The position numbers and the translations under genes are program-made. DNA of 19,850 nucleotides from Chitinophagaceae bacterium (lineage in GTDB: Bacteria > Bacteroidota > Bacteroidia > Chitinophagales > Chitinophagaceae): NCBI GenBank assembly GCA_019454915.1, contig JACFNM010000028.1, forward strand, positions 1 to 19,850. The letters are read 5' to 3'. A model generated the notes under the pieces. That model saw only the letters and a list, made by a program, of their open reading frames with translations. It was not told the DNA's origin and made no database searches. Each line of letters opens with the position of its first letter. Position 1 is the first letter of the stretch. Positions 8,001 to 14,853 of the stretch are shown one piece after another.

Positions 8001-8319
8001 CAGCGGCGGCCTGCGCCATATTGGTTCCCGGATAAAAATTTATCTTCATCAGCGTCAGCCCCTGTATGTTCTTTGTCTCGATGGTTTTTATCCCGTTAAC
8101 AAAAAGGAAGATGTTGATGTACTGCTTCGCAAAGAACCCTTCCATCTGAGTTGGCGTATAACCGCCAAAAGGATGCGACAGATAGATAACCGGCATATCC
8201 AGCTTTGGGAAAATATCAATCTTGATACTCCGGGCCGCTTTCACGCCGAAAAAAAACAAAGCGGCAACCAGCACAAGGATGGTTATGGGATTACGTAATG
8301 CAAAACGAATCAGTTTCAT
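5044..8319 (-). CDS. Efflux RND transporter permease subunit
   Basis: A 1091-residue inner-membrane pump of the RND superfamily, in the normal length range. The first membrane helix is at about 13-30. Two large periplasmic loops span roughly 40-335 and 585-905. Helix bundles lie at about 335-490 and 560-580 plus 910-1065. TM4 carries Asp400-Glu401 (LVDESTVTIEN), matching AcrB Asp407-Asp408. TM11 carries Arg1006 and Thr1013, matching Arg971 and Thr978. At the AcrB Lys940 position in TM10 the residue is Ser976 (SISNAVL). That, together with Glu401, sets this pump apart from AcrB and implies a modified proton relay. The cytoplasmic loop between TM6 and TM7 (about 490-560) is long and charged. 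CusA-type metal-pump signatures are not seen, so the substrate remains open. It is the middle gene of the operon. Confidence 0.93.
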   Translation of the reverse strand: MKLIRFALRNPITILVLVAALFFFGVKAARSIKIDIFPKLDMPVIYLSHPFGGYTPTQMEGFFAKQYINIFLFVNGIKTIETKNIQGLTLMKINFYPGTNMAQAAAELSAFSNRIQAAFPPGSNPPFIIRFDASTLPVGQLVLRSATRSNNELLDLANVYVRSTFTSIPGVVSSPPFGGNSRTIVIKVDPELLRVHHLTPDQVVEALRVNNQTSPSGNVYIGDKNYIAPINTGIRNVKDFEDIPLFKGGVSNVYLRDIATVEDAADRTSGYALINGKRSVYLSIAKNSDASTWEVVQNLKKSIPRIQAQLPEDVQLSYEFDQSVFVMNAVKSLFTEGVIGAILTGLMVVLFLGDLRGALIVILTIPTSLISSILFLNLFGETINIMTLSGLALAVGILVDESTVTIENIHQHLDMGKPKALAVWHACKELAFPKLLILFCILAVFAPAFTMGGIPGSLFLPLALAIGFSMIFSYLLSQTFVPVMSNWIMKVKRPRKADGTIMSDAEAFAAGSLQDEAQVNTWDQKALMLEKQEKEGEKTLTRFEKLRNRYLRFIQRMMPYRKAIVSGYLVIVSLASIYLLMNIGKDVLPKVNASQFQVRMRAPEGTRIERTEALTMQLENVIKEITGKGNVAITSSYVGMHPQMFSVSPIFLFMAGSHEAVLQVALNSEYKTDLDQLKDTIREKAAALMPDVKLSFETIELTDKILGQGSPTPIEVRFSGRNKKYNEEYAQKIIPLLKQIPNLRDVQLGQSIRYPSVNINVDRIRAAQLGVDMSDVARSVTPSTSSSRYTEKNTWTDPNANYSYSVQVMIPENKLTSQHDLGEIPLLKNSIRPVLGDIADIRAGTTYGETDNLGAMPMLTVTANLNNTDLGTASEQVREAIAKLGELPRGLTVELIGLSQTLHDTLDSLESGLMVAIVVIFLMLAANFQSFKVSAIVLSSVPAVILGAILLLMAAGSTLNLQSYMGIIMSVGVSISNAVLLITNAEEIRNYNGDAALSAGEAAALRMRPIMMTTLAMVVGMIPMAMGIGEAGDQSSPLGRAVIGGLIASTFAVLFILPLIFAWGREKAGTQSISLDPEDKDSVHYIPLNEA

Positions 8320-8368
8320 ATTTTTTCTATTGCCCCATGCGCCCGTTCATCATTGTCAGGGCAACTTC

Positions 8369-9769
8369 TTATGGGAGTTCATTCAAAAACAAATTAATAT
8401 CACCGGTTACTGCTGCTTTCAGCAACAAAGCCTGCCATACATTGCTATAGGCAATATCCCGGTCGGTTTCAGCACGGGTGAGCGCATATAACGATTGGGT
8501 TACATCTACTATAGTTGCCAGACCATTCTTATACAATACCGACTTTTGCAGGTAAGCATCGGACGCCGCTTTCACCTGTATCGGCGCCTGCACAAAAGCG
8601 CCGACCGCATTTTGAATTTTCGATTCAGAAAGCTGCTTTTGCGTTTGAAGCCGTTGATTTGCCCATTCCAACTCTTCTCTTAAACCGGCTGAAATAAATC
8701 GTTGGGCTATGACCTGTTGACGTATCCGGAACGGCGTGGTCAAATTCCAGGTCATTCCTATACCCATCAAATAGTTGTGACGAGCCGGTCTCACCCCTTC
8801 CCAATAGCCATGGGTAAAGTCCGTAAGGTCGCCCGGATAATTATTTGAAAAACCGGAGCCTCTCGTTTGCAGCACACTGAAAAAAGAAAAAGAAGGATAT
8901 TGAAATTTACCAAAATACTTCTCGGTTTCTTCGCTCACTCTTATCCTGCTCTTGTAAAACTCCAGTTCGGGATGATTTTCTTTAATCAGAAAACTATCTT
9001 GTATAGAAAGAGGTATCCTGCTGACCATTTGTGAATCCAGCACAAAAGCGACCGGCTCCGTTATGCCCATCAGCGTAGCAAGTTCTGCCGAACGTTCCAC
9101 CTCTGCATCTGCGGCACGCAGCAGTGCGATACGTGCTGCAGATACTTCCGCATTGGCCAACGAGGAATCAACACCGGCTACCAGCCCGTTAATGGCCTTG
9201 GTTTTCACCACCAATTGCAGGGTATCGGCCCGTGCCAGATTCTGTTGGAATGATTTCGTTATGAGCTGCGCAGCCAGTAGATTAAGATAAGCAGCCGCCA
9301 CCTTTACCTGGTGCTGAAAACGTTCCTGATTCAGATCCCGTTCAGTCTTCTCTGCTTCGGCAGACGCGGTTTTTATTTTCTCCCTCGCTTTTCCAAATGC
9401 AAATAATTCCCAGTTGATATTGGTGAGGTATAAAGCGCCAAAAGCGGCGTTCCAGTTTTGCGCCGGAAGAGCAGCCCCCGAAGAAGCCACCCCATATCCA
9501 CCCAATCCATACAGCGGCCCATTCTGCCCGTTAATCGTACCAAAATCCTGCTGGGCAGATATGATCCAATTCGGATAGGCGTCTCTTTTTGCCTGTATTA
9601 CCGCCGCCCGGGAGGCTTCCACATAATGGCCCTTTGCCTTGAGGATGGGATAATTTTTAATCGCTATCTCTTCCGCTTGTCTCAGAGAGAGCACCTGCGC
9701 TGCAGCACCGGTAACCGTCAACAAATGTATGATACCCCATAAACCAACAACTTGCTTAAATCTGTTCAT
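8369..9769 (-). CDS. TolC family outer-membrane efflux protein
   Basis: A 466-residue protein with a Sec signal peptide (hydrophobic core followed by AAAQ at about residues 22-25). It is rich in long amphipathic helices with the two-fold repeat of outer-membrane efflux channels: an early segment begins LRQAEEIAIKNYP, and a second half contains LREELEWANQRL and a late YKNGLATIVDV segment matching the typical YxxGxxxxxDV motif. It would form the exit duct for the RND pump encoded 49 bases downstream. It is the first gene of the operon, so this operon runs channel-pump-adaptor, whereas adaptor-first is the commoner order. The long gap upstream suggests the operon promoter lies there. Confidence 0.9.
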   Translation of the reverse strand: MNRFKQVVGLWGIIHLLTVTGAAAQVLSLRQAEEIAIKNYPILKAKGHYVEASRAAVIQAKRDAYPNWIISAQQDFGTINGQNGPLYGLGGYGVASSGAALPAQNWNAAFGALYLTNINWELFAFGKAREKIKTASAEAEKTERDLNQERFQHQVKVAAAYLNLLAAQLITKSFQQNLARADTLQLVVKTKAINGLVAGVDSSLANAEVSAARIALLRAADAEVERSAELATLMGITEPVAFVLDSQMVSRIPLSIQDSFLIKENHPELEFYKSRIRVSEETEKYFGKFQYPSFSFFSVLQTRGSGFSNNYPGDLTDFTHGYWEGVRPARHNYLMGIGMTWNLTTPFRIRQQVIAQRFISAGLREELEWANQRLQTQKQLSESKIQNAVGAFVQAPIQVKAASDAYLQKSVLYKNGLATIVDVTQSLYALTRAETDRDIAYSNVWQALLLKAAVTGDINLFLNELP

Positions 9770-10151
9770 ACTAAGAACAATAAGTCTTCTTCAGTAATAA
9801 AAACATTGGATGCTTCTTCAAAAAATAAACAGTCCGGCAGAAATAGCTTTGATTTGATTACCTGTATACCTCGTTATCCGCAACTGCACAAGTGTCTTAC
9901 TTTATTAGAAAATGAGTGTACAAATATATTGATATATGGTTTCTCTGAGTTAAAAAAATAAGTTATCACACCCGGGAAACTGTGGGTCTATCCGGTCAAT
10001 ACGTGTTGACAAGAACGAACCTTTAGAAGCTCATCTTCACGCCACAAAAATCAAGTTACAATCGCAGGGTTTTGAAAAGAAGAAAGTAAATTAAAATCTT
10101 CGATATTGTCAATAATTATAATGTAGTGACTAAATAAAGTCTTCCGATCTA
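9770..10151. other. Gene-free spacer upstream of the efflux operon
   Basis: This 382-base AT-rich stretch separates two minus-strand operons. It should contain the efflux-operon promoter and the end of the uronate transcript, although no terminator hairpin is visible. A plus-strand frame around 10010-10100 (reading EPLEAHLHATKIKLQ, then a lysine-rich end) looks mildly protein-like but has no start. A 69-codon plus-strand frame beginning with TTG inside tolC is probably spurious. Confidence 0.5.
9921..9928 (-). promoter_or_regulatory. Candidate -7 element TATATTTG for the efflux operon
   Basis: The minus strand reads TATATTTG, matching TAnnTTTG, about 150 bases before the tolC-family ATG. The -33 region is AT-rich (TTTTTTAAC) without a clean TTTG. 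A leader of about 145 bases would follow, with no riboswitch-like structure recognised. Weak evidence. Confidence 0.3.
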
Positions 10152-11564
10152 TCACAGATCTGCTATGAACTTATATTTGGGCACCAGCCCTTTCATGATA
10201 ACCCACGCAATGAGATAGGCTACAGCACAAATGGTAAACATAATCGTATAACCCGTTTCAATATGTCCCAACGCCTTATACTGATCAAACAGGCTGCCAC
10301 CCAATTTTGTAATTAACACACCACCGAGCCCCCCAGCCATTCCTCCTATACCCACTACGGAAGCCACCGCTTTTTTGGGAAACATATCCGAAACGGTTGT
10401 AAAGATATTAGCGCTCCATGCCTGATGAGCAGAGGCGCCAACGCCAATCAATAATACGGGGAACCAATAGCTGATCGTTCCCAACGGCTGTGCCGCAAGA
10501 ACAACCAGCGGAATGAAAGCTATCAGCAGCATCGCCTTCATTCTTCCATCATACGAATTATATCCTTTGTTGATAAAATACACGGGGAACCATCCTCCGC
10601 CAATACTACCCACCATCGTCATACCATATAATACAGCCAGCGGAATAGCCATCTCCGTAAGCTCAAGATGATACTGATCTTTCAGATAGGCCGGCAGCCA
10701 AAACAGGAAGAACCACCAAACGCCGTCTGTCATGAATTTTCCGATGGCAAAAGACCAGGTTTGTTTATACTTCAACAACTTCACCCAGGATACCTTCTCC
10801 TCCTTTTCTTTTTCTTCTATTAATTCCGCCTTATCCGCATCACTCAGGATATAAGTGCGTTCTGCAACGCTTAATCGCTTCTGTTTCTCTGGTTTTTCAT
10901 AATATCTAAACCAGAAGAACAACCATAAAAAACCGATTACCCCGATGATAATGAAAGCCGCCTGCCAGCCCCATTGCTTTTCTATCCAGGGTACGGTTAG
11001 CGGAGCTAAAATAGCGCCGATAGTAGTTCCCGAGTTGAAGATACCCGTTGCCAGCGATCTTTCCTTCTTGGGAAAATATTCTGCCGTGGCTTTAATGGCT
11101 GCCGGAAAGTTACCGGCTTCACCAATGGCTAATACCGATCGGGCAACAATGAACCCTAATACCGAAACGGGTATCGCTGAAAGACCGATCCAACCCAGAG
11201 CAGCATGCAGACCTTCACCAATGTGAATTGCCTGAGCATGGATGACCGCCCCAACCGACCATAAGATGATGGCCCATGCATATCCTTTCTTCGTTCCAAG
11301 CTTGTCCACAATTCTTCCCGCAAACAATAACCCTATTGCATAGGTAAACTGAAACGCCGCGGCAATATCTGCGTAATCCGAATTGGACCAGCCAAACATC
11401 TCCTCAAGCGAAGGCTTCAAAAGACTCAACACCTGCCTGTCGAGATAGTTGACCGTAGTGGCAAAAAAGAGCAGCGCACAAATCGTCCAGCGAAATTTCC
11501 CTATTCCTTTTGTACCTGTCAACTCTTGTATTGGTTGCTCGAATGGAGGTAAGTTTTGAGACAT
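10152..11564 (-). CDS. exuT: MFS hexuronate transporter, ExuT-like (anion:cation symporter family)
   Basis: A 470-residue major-facilitator protein with about twelve hydrophobic helices and a charged cytoplasmic loop at roughly 220-265 (many Glu and Lys). The first helix ends in VNYLDRQVLS (residues 38-47), and the first half carries GxxxFPAAIKATAEYFPKKE followed by RSLATGIFNSGTTIG. Both are typical of the anion:cation symporter family that includes ExuT and sugar-acid carriers. The substrate is taken to be galacturonate or glucuronate from its position 19 bases after uxaC. The two genes are clearly co-transcribed, with no promoter between them. Related carriers in the family move other sugar acids, so the exact substrate is inferred. 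Confidence 0.87.
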   Translation of the reverse strand: MSQNLPPFEQPIQELTGTKGIGKFRWTICALLFFATTVNYLDRQVLSLLKPSLEEMFGWSNSDYADIAAAFQFTYAIGLLFAGRIVDKLGTKKGYAWAIILWSVGAVIHAQAIHIGEGLHAALGWIGLSAIPVSVLGFIVARSVLAIGEAGNFPAAIKATAEYFPKKERSLATGIFNSGTTIGAILAPLTVPWIEKQWGWQAAFIIIGVIGFLWLFFWFRYYEKPEKQKRLSVAERTYILSDADKAELIEEKEKEEKVSWVKLLKYKQTWSFAIGKFMTDGVWWFFLFWLPAYLKDQYHLELTEMAIPLAVLYGMTMVGSIGGGWFPVYFINKGYNSYDGRMKAMLLIAFIPLVVLAAQPLGTISYWFPVLLIGVGASAHQAWSANIFTTVSDMFPKKAVASVVGIGGMAGGLGGVLITKLGGSLFDQYKALGHIETGYTIMFTICAVAYLIAWVIMKGLVPKYKFIADL

Positions 11565-11583
11565 GTTTCCTGTTTAAAGTTGA

Positions 11584-12981
11584 TTATTGAAAGTTGAAAT
11601 ATTTTTGCGCATTATGGTAACAAATATCCTGTACCATTTTCCCCAGCCATTTGACATCATGGGGAAGCTCTCCGTTTTCCACATCATTCCCGATAAGATT
11701 ACAAAGGATCCGGCGAAAATATTCGTGACGCGGGAAAGAAAGAAAACTCCTGGAGTCGGTAATCATACCTACAAACAAACTTAACATACCCATGTTACTC
11801 AGGGTGTTCATCTGCTGCTCCATGCCGTCTTTCTGATCGAGAAACCACCAGCCGGATCCAAACTGTATTTTACCGCGTATTCCATCACCCTGGAAATTCC
11901 CAACCATTGTAGCATAGACTGCATTATAAGACGGGTTATTATTATAGATGATGGTCTTAGCTAACTGATTTTCCTTATCCAACCGGTTAAAAAACTTCGC
12001 CATTGCCTGAGCCACCGTCCAGTCCCCGTTTGAATCTATTCCGGCATCTGCGCCTAAACGCTTTAACAGCCGGCTGTTATTGTTGCGCAGCGCTCCAATA
12101 TGAAACTGCTGTACCCATCCTCGCTCAGCATACCACTGACAGATAAAATGCAGCGTTCCGGATTTATATTGCCTGACAGCGTGTTCACTCAGGGGTTCTC
12201 CTTTCCGGATCTTCTGAAAACTGGACTCTAATTCCGCCATGGTAAAATCCTCGGCATACATCGTCTCCAATCCATGGTCTGAAACGCGGCAGCCTGCCTC
12301 ATGAAAGAAATCTTGCCGTTTCTTCAATGCATCAAGCAGCGCCTGATAGCTATTAATAGCAGTATTGGAAGCAGCGGAAAGACGTTCCAGGTAAGCATTA
12401 TATGCAACCGGGTCTTCTACCGCTATAGATTTATCCGGTCGAAACGCCGGAAAGACTTTTATTTTCATATCCGACTGCCTCATTGCCAGATGATACTCCA
12501 GGTTATCCGCGGGATCATCGGTGGTACAGAGCACTTCCACATTGAACTGTCCGAGTATTGTTTGCACGGGCAGATTCTGCAGTTGGTTATTGCCTTCTTT
12601 GTATATCCTTTCAGCAGAGTCTTTGTTTAATAATTCCGTAATACCAAAAGGCTTTCTCAATTCAAGATGGGTCCAGTGATACAGCGGATTCCGCATGGTA
12701 TAGGGGACTGTCTCTGCCCATACCTTAAATTTTGTATAGTCATCTGCGTCTCCGGTTATCAGGTTTTCATCTATACCCATAGCCCGCATGGCTCTCCACT
12801 TATAATGATCGCCTTTTAACCAGATCTCCGTCATCGTACTGAATTTCTTATTAGCAGCTATCTCTGCCGGAGGGAGGTGATTGTGATAGTCTATTATCGG
12901 CATTGGTGCAGCATACTCATGATATAGCTGCTGAGCGGTTTTCGTTTGAAGCAAAAAATCCTGGTCAAGAAAATTTTTCAT
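11584..12981 (-). CDS. uxaC: Uronate isomerase (glucuronate isomerase)
   Basis: It interconverts D-glucuronate and D-fructuronate, and D-galacturonate and D-tagaturonate, in the cytoplasm. The 465-residue length equals that of known UxaC. Diagnostic stretches are DYHNHLPP with the His33-x-His35 metal-type motif of the amidohydrolase superfamily, TMTEIWLKGDHYKWRAMRAMG near 48-68, CTTDDPAD near 153, HIGALRNNNSRL near 295, and the late GMLSLFVGMITDSRSFLSFPRHEYFRR segment. These leave little doubt. It lies between the KDPG aldolase gene and the transporter gene. The 62-base gap upstream contains a candidate promoter, so it may also be transcribed separately from the genes before it. Confidence 0.96.
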   Translation of the reverse strand: MKNFLDQDFLLQTKTAQQLYHEYAAPMPIIDYHNHLPPAEIAANKKFSTMTEIWLKGDHYKWRAMRAMGIDENLITGDADDYTKFKVWAETVPYTMRNPLYHWTHLELRKPFGITELLNKDSAERIYKEGNNQLQNLPVQTILGQFNVEVLCTTDDPADNLEYHLAMRQSDMKIKVFPAFRPDKSIAVEDPVAYNAYLERLSAASNTAINSYQALLDALKKRQDFFHEAGCRVSDHGLETMYAEDFTMAELESSFQKIRKGEPLSEHAVRQYKSGTLHFICQWYAERGWVQQFHIGALRNNNSRLLKRLGADAGIDSNGDWTVAQAMAKFFNRLDKENQLAKTIIYNNNPSYNAVYATMVGNFQGDGIRGKIQFGSGWWFLDQKDGMEQQMNTLSNMGMLSLFVGMITDSRSFLSFPRHEYFRRILCNLIGNDVENGELPHDVKWLGKMVQDICYHNAQKYFNFQ

Positions 12982-12988
12982 CTGTAAT

Positions 12989-13024
12989 CAATTAATTGGA
13001 GAGATTTAAAGGTAGTCAAAAATA
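12989..13024 (-). promoter_or_regulatory. Candidate internal promoter and palindrome upstream of uxaC
   Basis: On the minus strand TATTTTTG (13024-13017) matches the TAnnTTTG -7 consensus, giving a leader of about 28 bases. Between it and the start codon lies a perfect 10-base palindrome CAATTAATTG (12989-12998), which could be an operator. No clean -33 TTTG is seen. Suggestive only. Confidence 0.35.
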
Positions 13025-13043
13025 GAATCAGCCATTGATGAAT

Positions 13044-13706
13044 TTAGCTCTTTGCCTGACTGATAAACTGAATAATCTTTTTGATATGCTCTGTCACCAG
13101 ATCAAACCTGCCGTCTTTCAGCCAGTCCGGCGGGAAGAGCTGCGATCCAATACCGACTGCGGTTACGCCCCCCTTGAACCAGTCGGTAATATTTTCCAGA
13201 GTGGGCTCCACACCTCCGGTTGCCATAAATTGCGTATCTCTGAAAACAGCTTTTACTGCTTTAATATAGGCGGGACCTCCTAATTGTTTGGCCGGAAAAA
13301 TCTTAACCGTTTTAATACCCCAGTTCTCTGCCATTCCTATTTCCGTAGGCGTGGCGCATCCGGGCATCCAGAGTTTTTTGTGCTTCACCGCCACTTCATG
13401 AATCTCTCTCAACAAAATCGGTGAAATAAGAAAATCAGCGCCTGCGGCTATATACTGTTCTGCCTGCTGCGCATTCTTTATCGTACCAATACCCAGCACC
13501 ATCTCCGGCAGGTTTTCATTACAATATTTTCGCAGATCACAAAAAATATCAAAAGAATTTTCGTTGCGGTTGGTAAACTCAAACAACCGGACACCTGCCT
13601 CATAAGACGATTTCAACACCTTTGTGCATACAGATAAATCGGTGTGTGTAAACAGGGGCATAAAGCCCGTTTTCTTAACGTGTAGTTCAATTTCCTGAGA
13701 TGTCAT
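13044..13706 (-). CDS. eda: 2-keto-3-deoxy-6-phosphogluconate (KDPG) aldolase
   Basis: It splits KDPG into pyruvate and glyceraldehyde-3-phosphate, the last step of hexuronate breakdown. With the ATG at 13706 the protein has 220 residues, a normal length, and TGFMPLF then falls about where E. coli Eda has TGPVVPVI. Active-site features in this numbering are Glu43 (LFEFTNR), GCATPTE near 116-122, the Schiff-base Lys135 in VKIFPA, and the phosphate-binding GG of MATGGV near 164. A longer reading from a GTG at 13742 would overlap the kdgK stop by 20 bases, and a GGGAGG sits too close to that GTG to serve it. I therefore prefer the ATG. It directly follows the kinase gene. Confidence 0.93.
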   Translation of the reverse strand: MTSQEIELHVKKTGFMPLFTHTDLSVCTKVLKSSYEAGVRLFEFTNRNENSFDIFCDLRKYCNENLPEMVLGIGTIKNAQQAEQYIAAGADFLISPILLREIHEVAVKHKKLWMPGCATPTEIGMAENWGIKTVKIFPAKQLGGPAYIKAVKAVFRDTQFMATGGVEPTLENITDWFKGGVTAVGIGSQLFPPDWLKDGRFDLVTEHIKKIIQFISQAKS

Positions 13707-13722
13707 ATCGTTGATGATTATG

Positions 13723-14730
13723 TTATCTGATGATTTTTCCACTACCTCCCTGCCGAATCAGGGTGTCTATCTCTTCCCGGGTAGCAATATTAAAATCCCC
13801 CGTTATGCTGTGTTTGATAACGCCGCATGCCGTCGCCAGTTCAATAGCATCCTGCAAAGGCATCTTTGATCTGATTCCATGGATCACTCCCGCCATAAAC
13901 GCATCACCGGCGCCAATACGTTCCGCTATCTGGTCTATTCTGTACGGCCGGGATTGATAAATCGTACCATCCAGCCACAGATAACCTATGTATTGATTGG
14001 CGCTGGCGCTTTCCTGAACCCGCATCGTCATCACCATAAATTTCGCCTTGGGTAACCGGTTGTGCAATAATTCAAAAGTATGATTTACAAGATTGTTCTC
14101 GTCCGGATCCACTCCGAAATATAATTTTGCCGTATCAACGTCCGCTAATATTACATCGCAATGCGTTAATAATTGCGGCATCACATCCTGGCAACTTTTC
14201 CCGTATTTCCATAGCGTGCCCCGATAATTAAAATCGGCAGAAATGATCAGCCCTTTGCTGGCTGCCATTTCGAGTGCCTCTTTGCACACATCCACCAAAC
14301 CTTCATTTAAGGCCGGTGTAATACCACTCCAATGAAACCAATCTGTACTATCAAACAGTTGACCCCAGTTGATCATCCCAGGTTTCAAAAAACTAAAGTC
14401 CGAATATTCCCGGTCGTATATAATCCTGCCCGCCCGGGCTCCCTGTCCGCTTTCATAATAATAAGTACCCACTCTTTTGTTGACAGTATGCAGGATATGT
14501 GTTTCTACCCCGTATTTGGACAATTCCGATATTCCTGACCTGCTCACTTCATTATCGGGTAATGCGGTTATATAAAGTGAAGGACTTCCAAGTATGGATA
14601 AAGAAACCGCAATGTTTGCTTCCGAACCCGCCCAATGCATTTCCAGAGACTGTGCCTGTACGAGTTTTTTCTGGTGGGGCGGAGTAAGTCGAAGCAGGTA
14701 TTCACCGAATAATGCAATTTTTTTATTCAT
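13723..14730 (-). CDS. kdgK: 2-keto-3-deoxygluconate (KDG) kinase, PfkB family
   Basis: It phosphorylates KDG to KDPG with ATP in the cytoplasm. The 335-residue PfkB-fold sugar kinase shows the N-terminal GEYLLRLTPP substrate-side stretch (residues 9-18), GSEANIAVSL at 35-44, DFNYRGTLW at 166-174, and the PfkB signature ERIGAGDAFMAG at 270-281 with Asp276 as catalytic base. The combination ...LRLTPP..., GSEAN and DFNYR is characteristic of KDG kinases rather than fructokinases. It lies directly upstream of the KDPG aldolase gene, giving the usual kinase-aldolase pair. The 123-base gap before it may carry regulation. The pair could also serve unsaturated uronates from pectin or glucuronan breakdown, all of which converge on KDG. 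Confidence 0.93.
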   Translation of the reverse strand: MNKKIALFGEYLLRLTPPHQKKLVQAQSLEMHWAGSEANIAVSLSILGSPSLYITALPDNEVSRSGISELSKYGVETHILHTVNKRVGTYYYESGQGARAGRIIYDREYSDFSFLKPGMINWGQLFDSTDWFHWSGITPALNEGLVDVCKEALEMAASKGLIISADFNYRGTLWKYGKSCQDVMPQLLTHCDVILADVDTAKLYFGVDPDENNLVNHTFELLHNRLPKAKFMVMTMRVQESASANQYIGYLWLDGTIYQSRPYRIDQIAERIGAGDAFMAGVIHGIRSKMPLQDAIELATACGVIKHSITGDFNIATREEIDTLIRQGGSGKIIR

Positions 14731-14741
14731 GATTTAGTAAA

Positions 14742-14788
14742 CTATATATCGAATATAGGTAAATCCTGAGGAATGCGCACAAATGCGC
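14742..14788. promoter_or_regulatory. Two short inverted repeats upstream of kdgK, possible operator
   Basis: CTATA (14742-14746) and TATAG (14754-14758) flank TATCGAA, a spacing and CG centre loosely like a LacI-family operator, 12 bases before the kdgK ATG. Further upstream, GCGCA-CAAA-TGCGC (14775-14788) forms a perfect 5-bp stem. No regulator gene is in the window and no -7 element was found here, so the role is unproven. Confidence 0.25.
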
Positions 14789-14853
14789 CGGTAACGGACC
14801 ATTTGGAGATACTAAAATATTCTTCAGCATTATCCAGAGTGAGGGCGCTATCG

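Noticed and set aside
7900..8298. Plus-strand open frame of 132 codons opposite the RND permease
   Set aside because: It is antisense to the conserved N-terminal part of the pump, and its composition is that of a complement shadow.
5044..8319. Heavy-metal (CusA/CzcA-type) pump
   Set aside because: The TM4 motif is the two-acid Asp-Glu form, not the single-acid metal-pump form, and no methionine-rich or histidine-rich metal relay was seen.
9752..9961. 69-codon plus-strand frame upstream of the tolC-family gene
   Set aside because: It starts with TTG inside tolC on the other strand, has no ribosome site, and likely overlaps the efflux-operon promoter.
12301..12630. Plus-strand open frame of 109 codons opposite uxaC
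   Set aside because: It is antisense to a clearly identified gene and has no independent protein features.
13044..13742. Longer KDPG aldolase starting at GTG 13742
   Set aside because: It overlaps the kdgK end by 20 bases, the purine-rich site is too close to the GTG, and the ATG at 13706 aligns with known aldolase N-termini.
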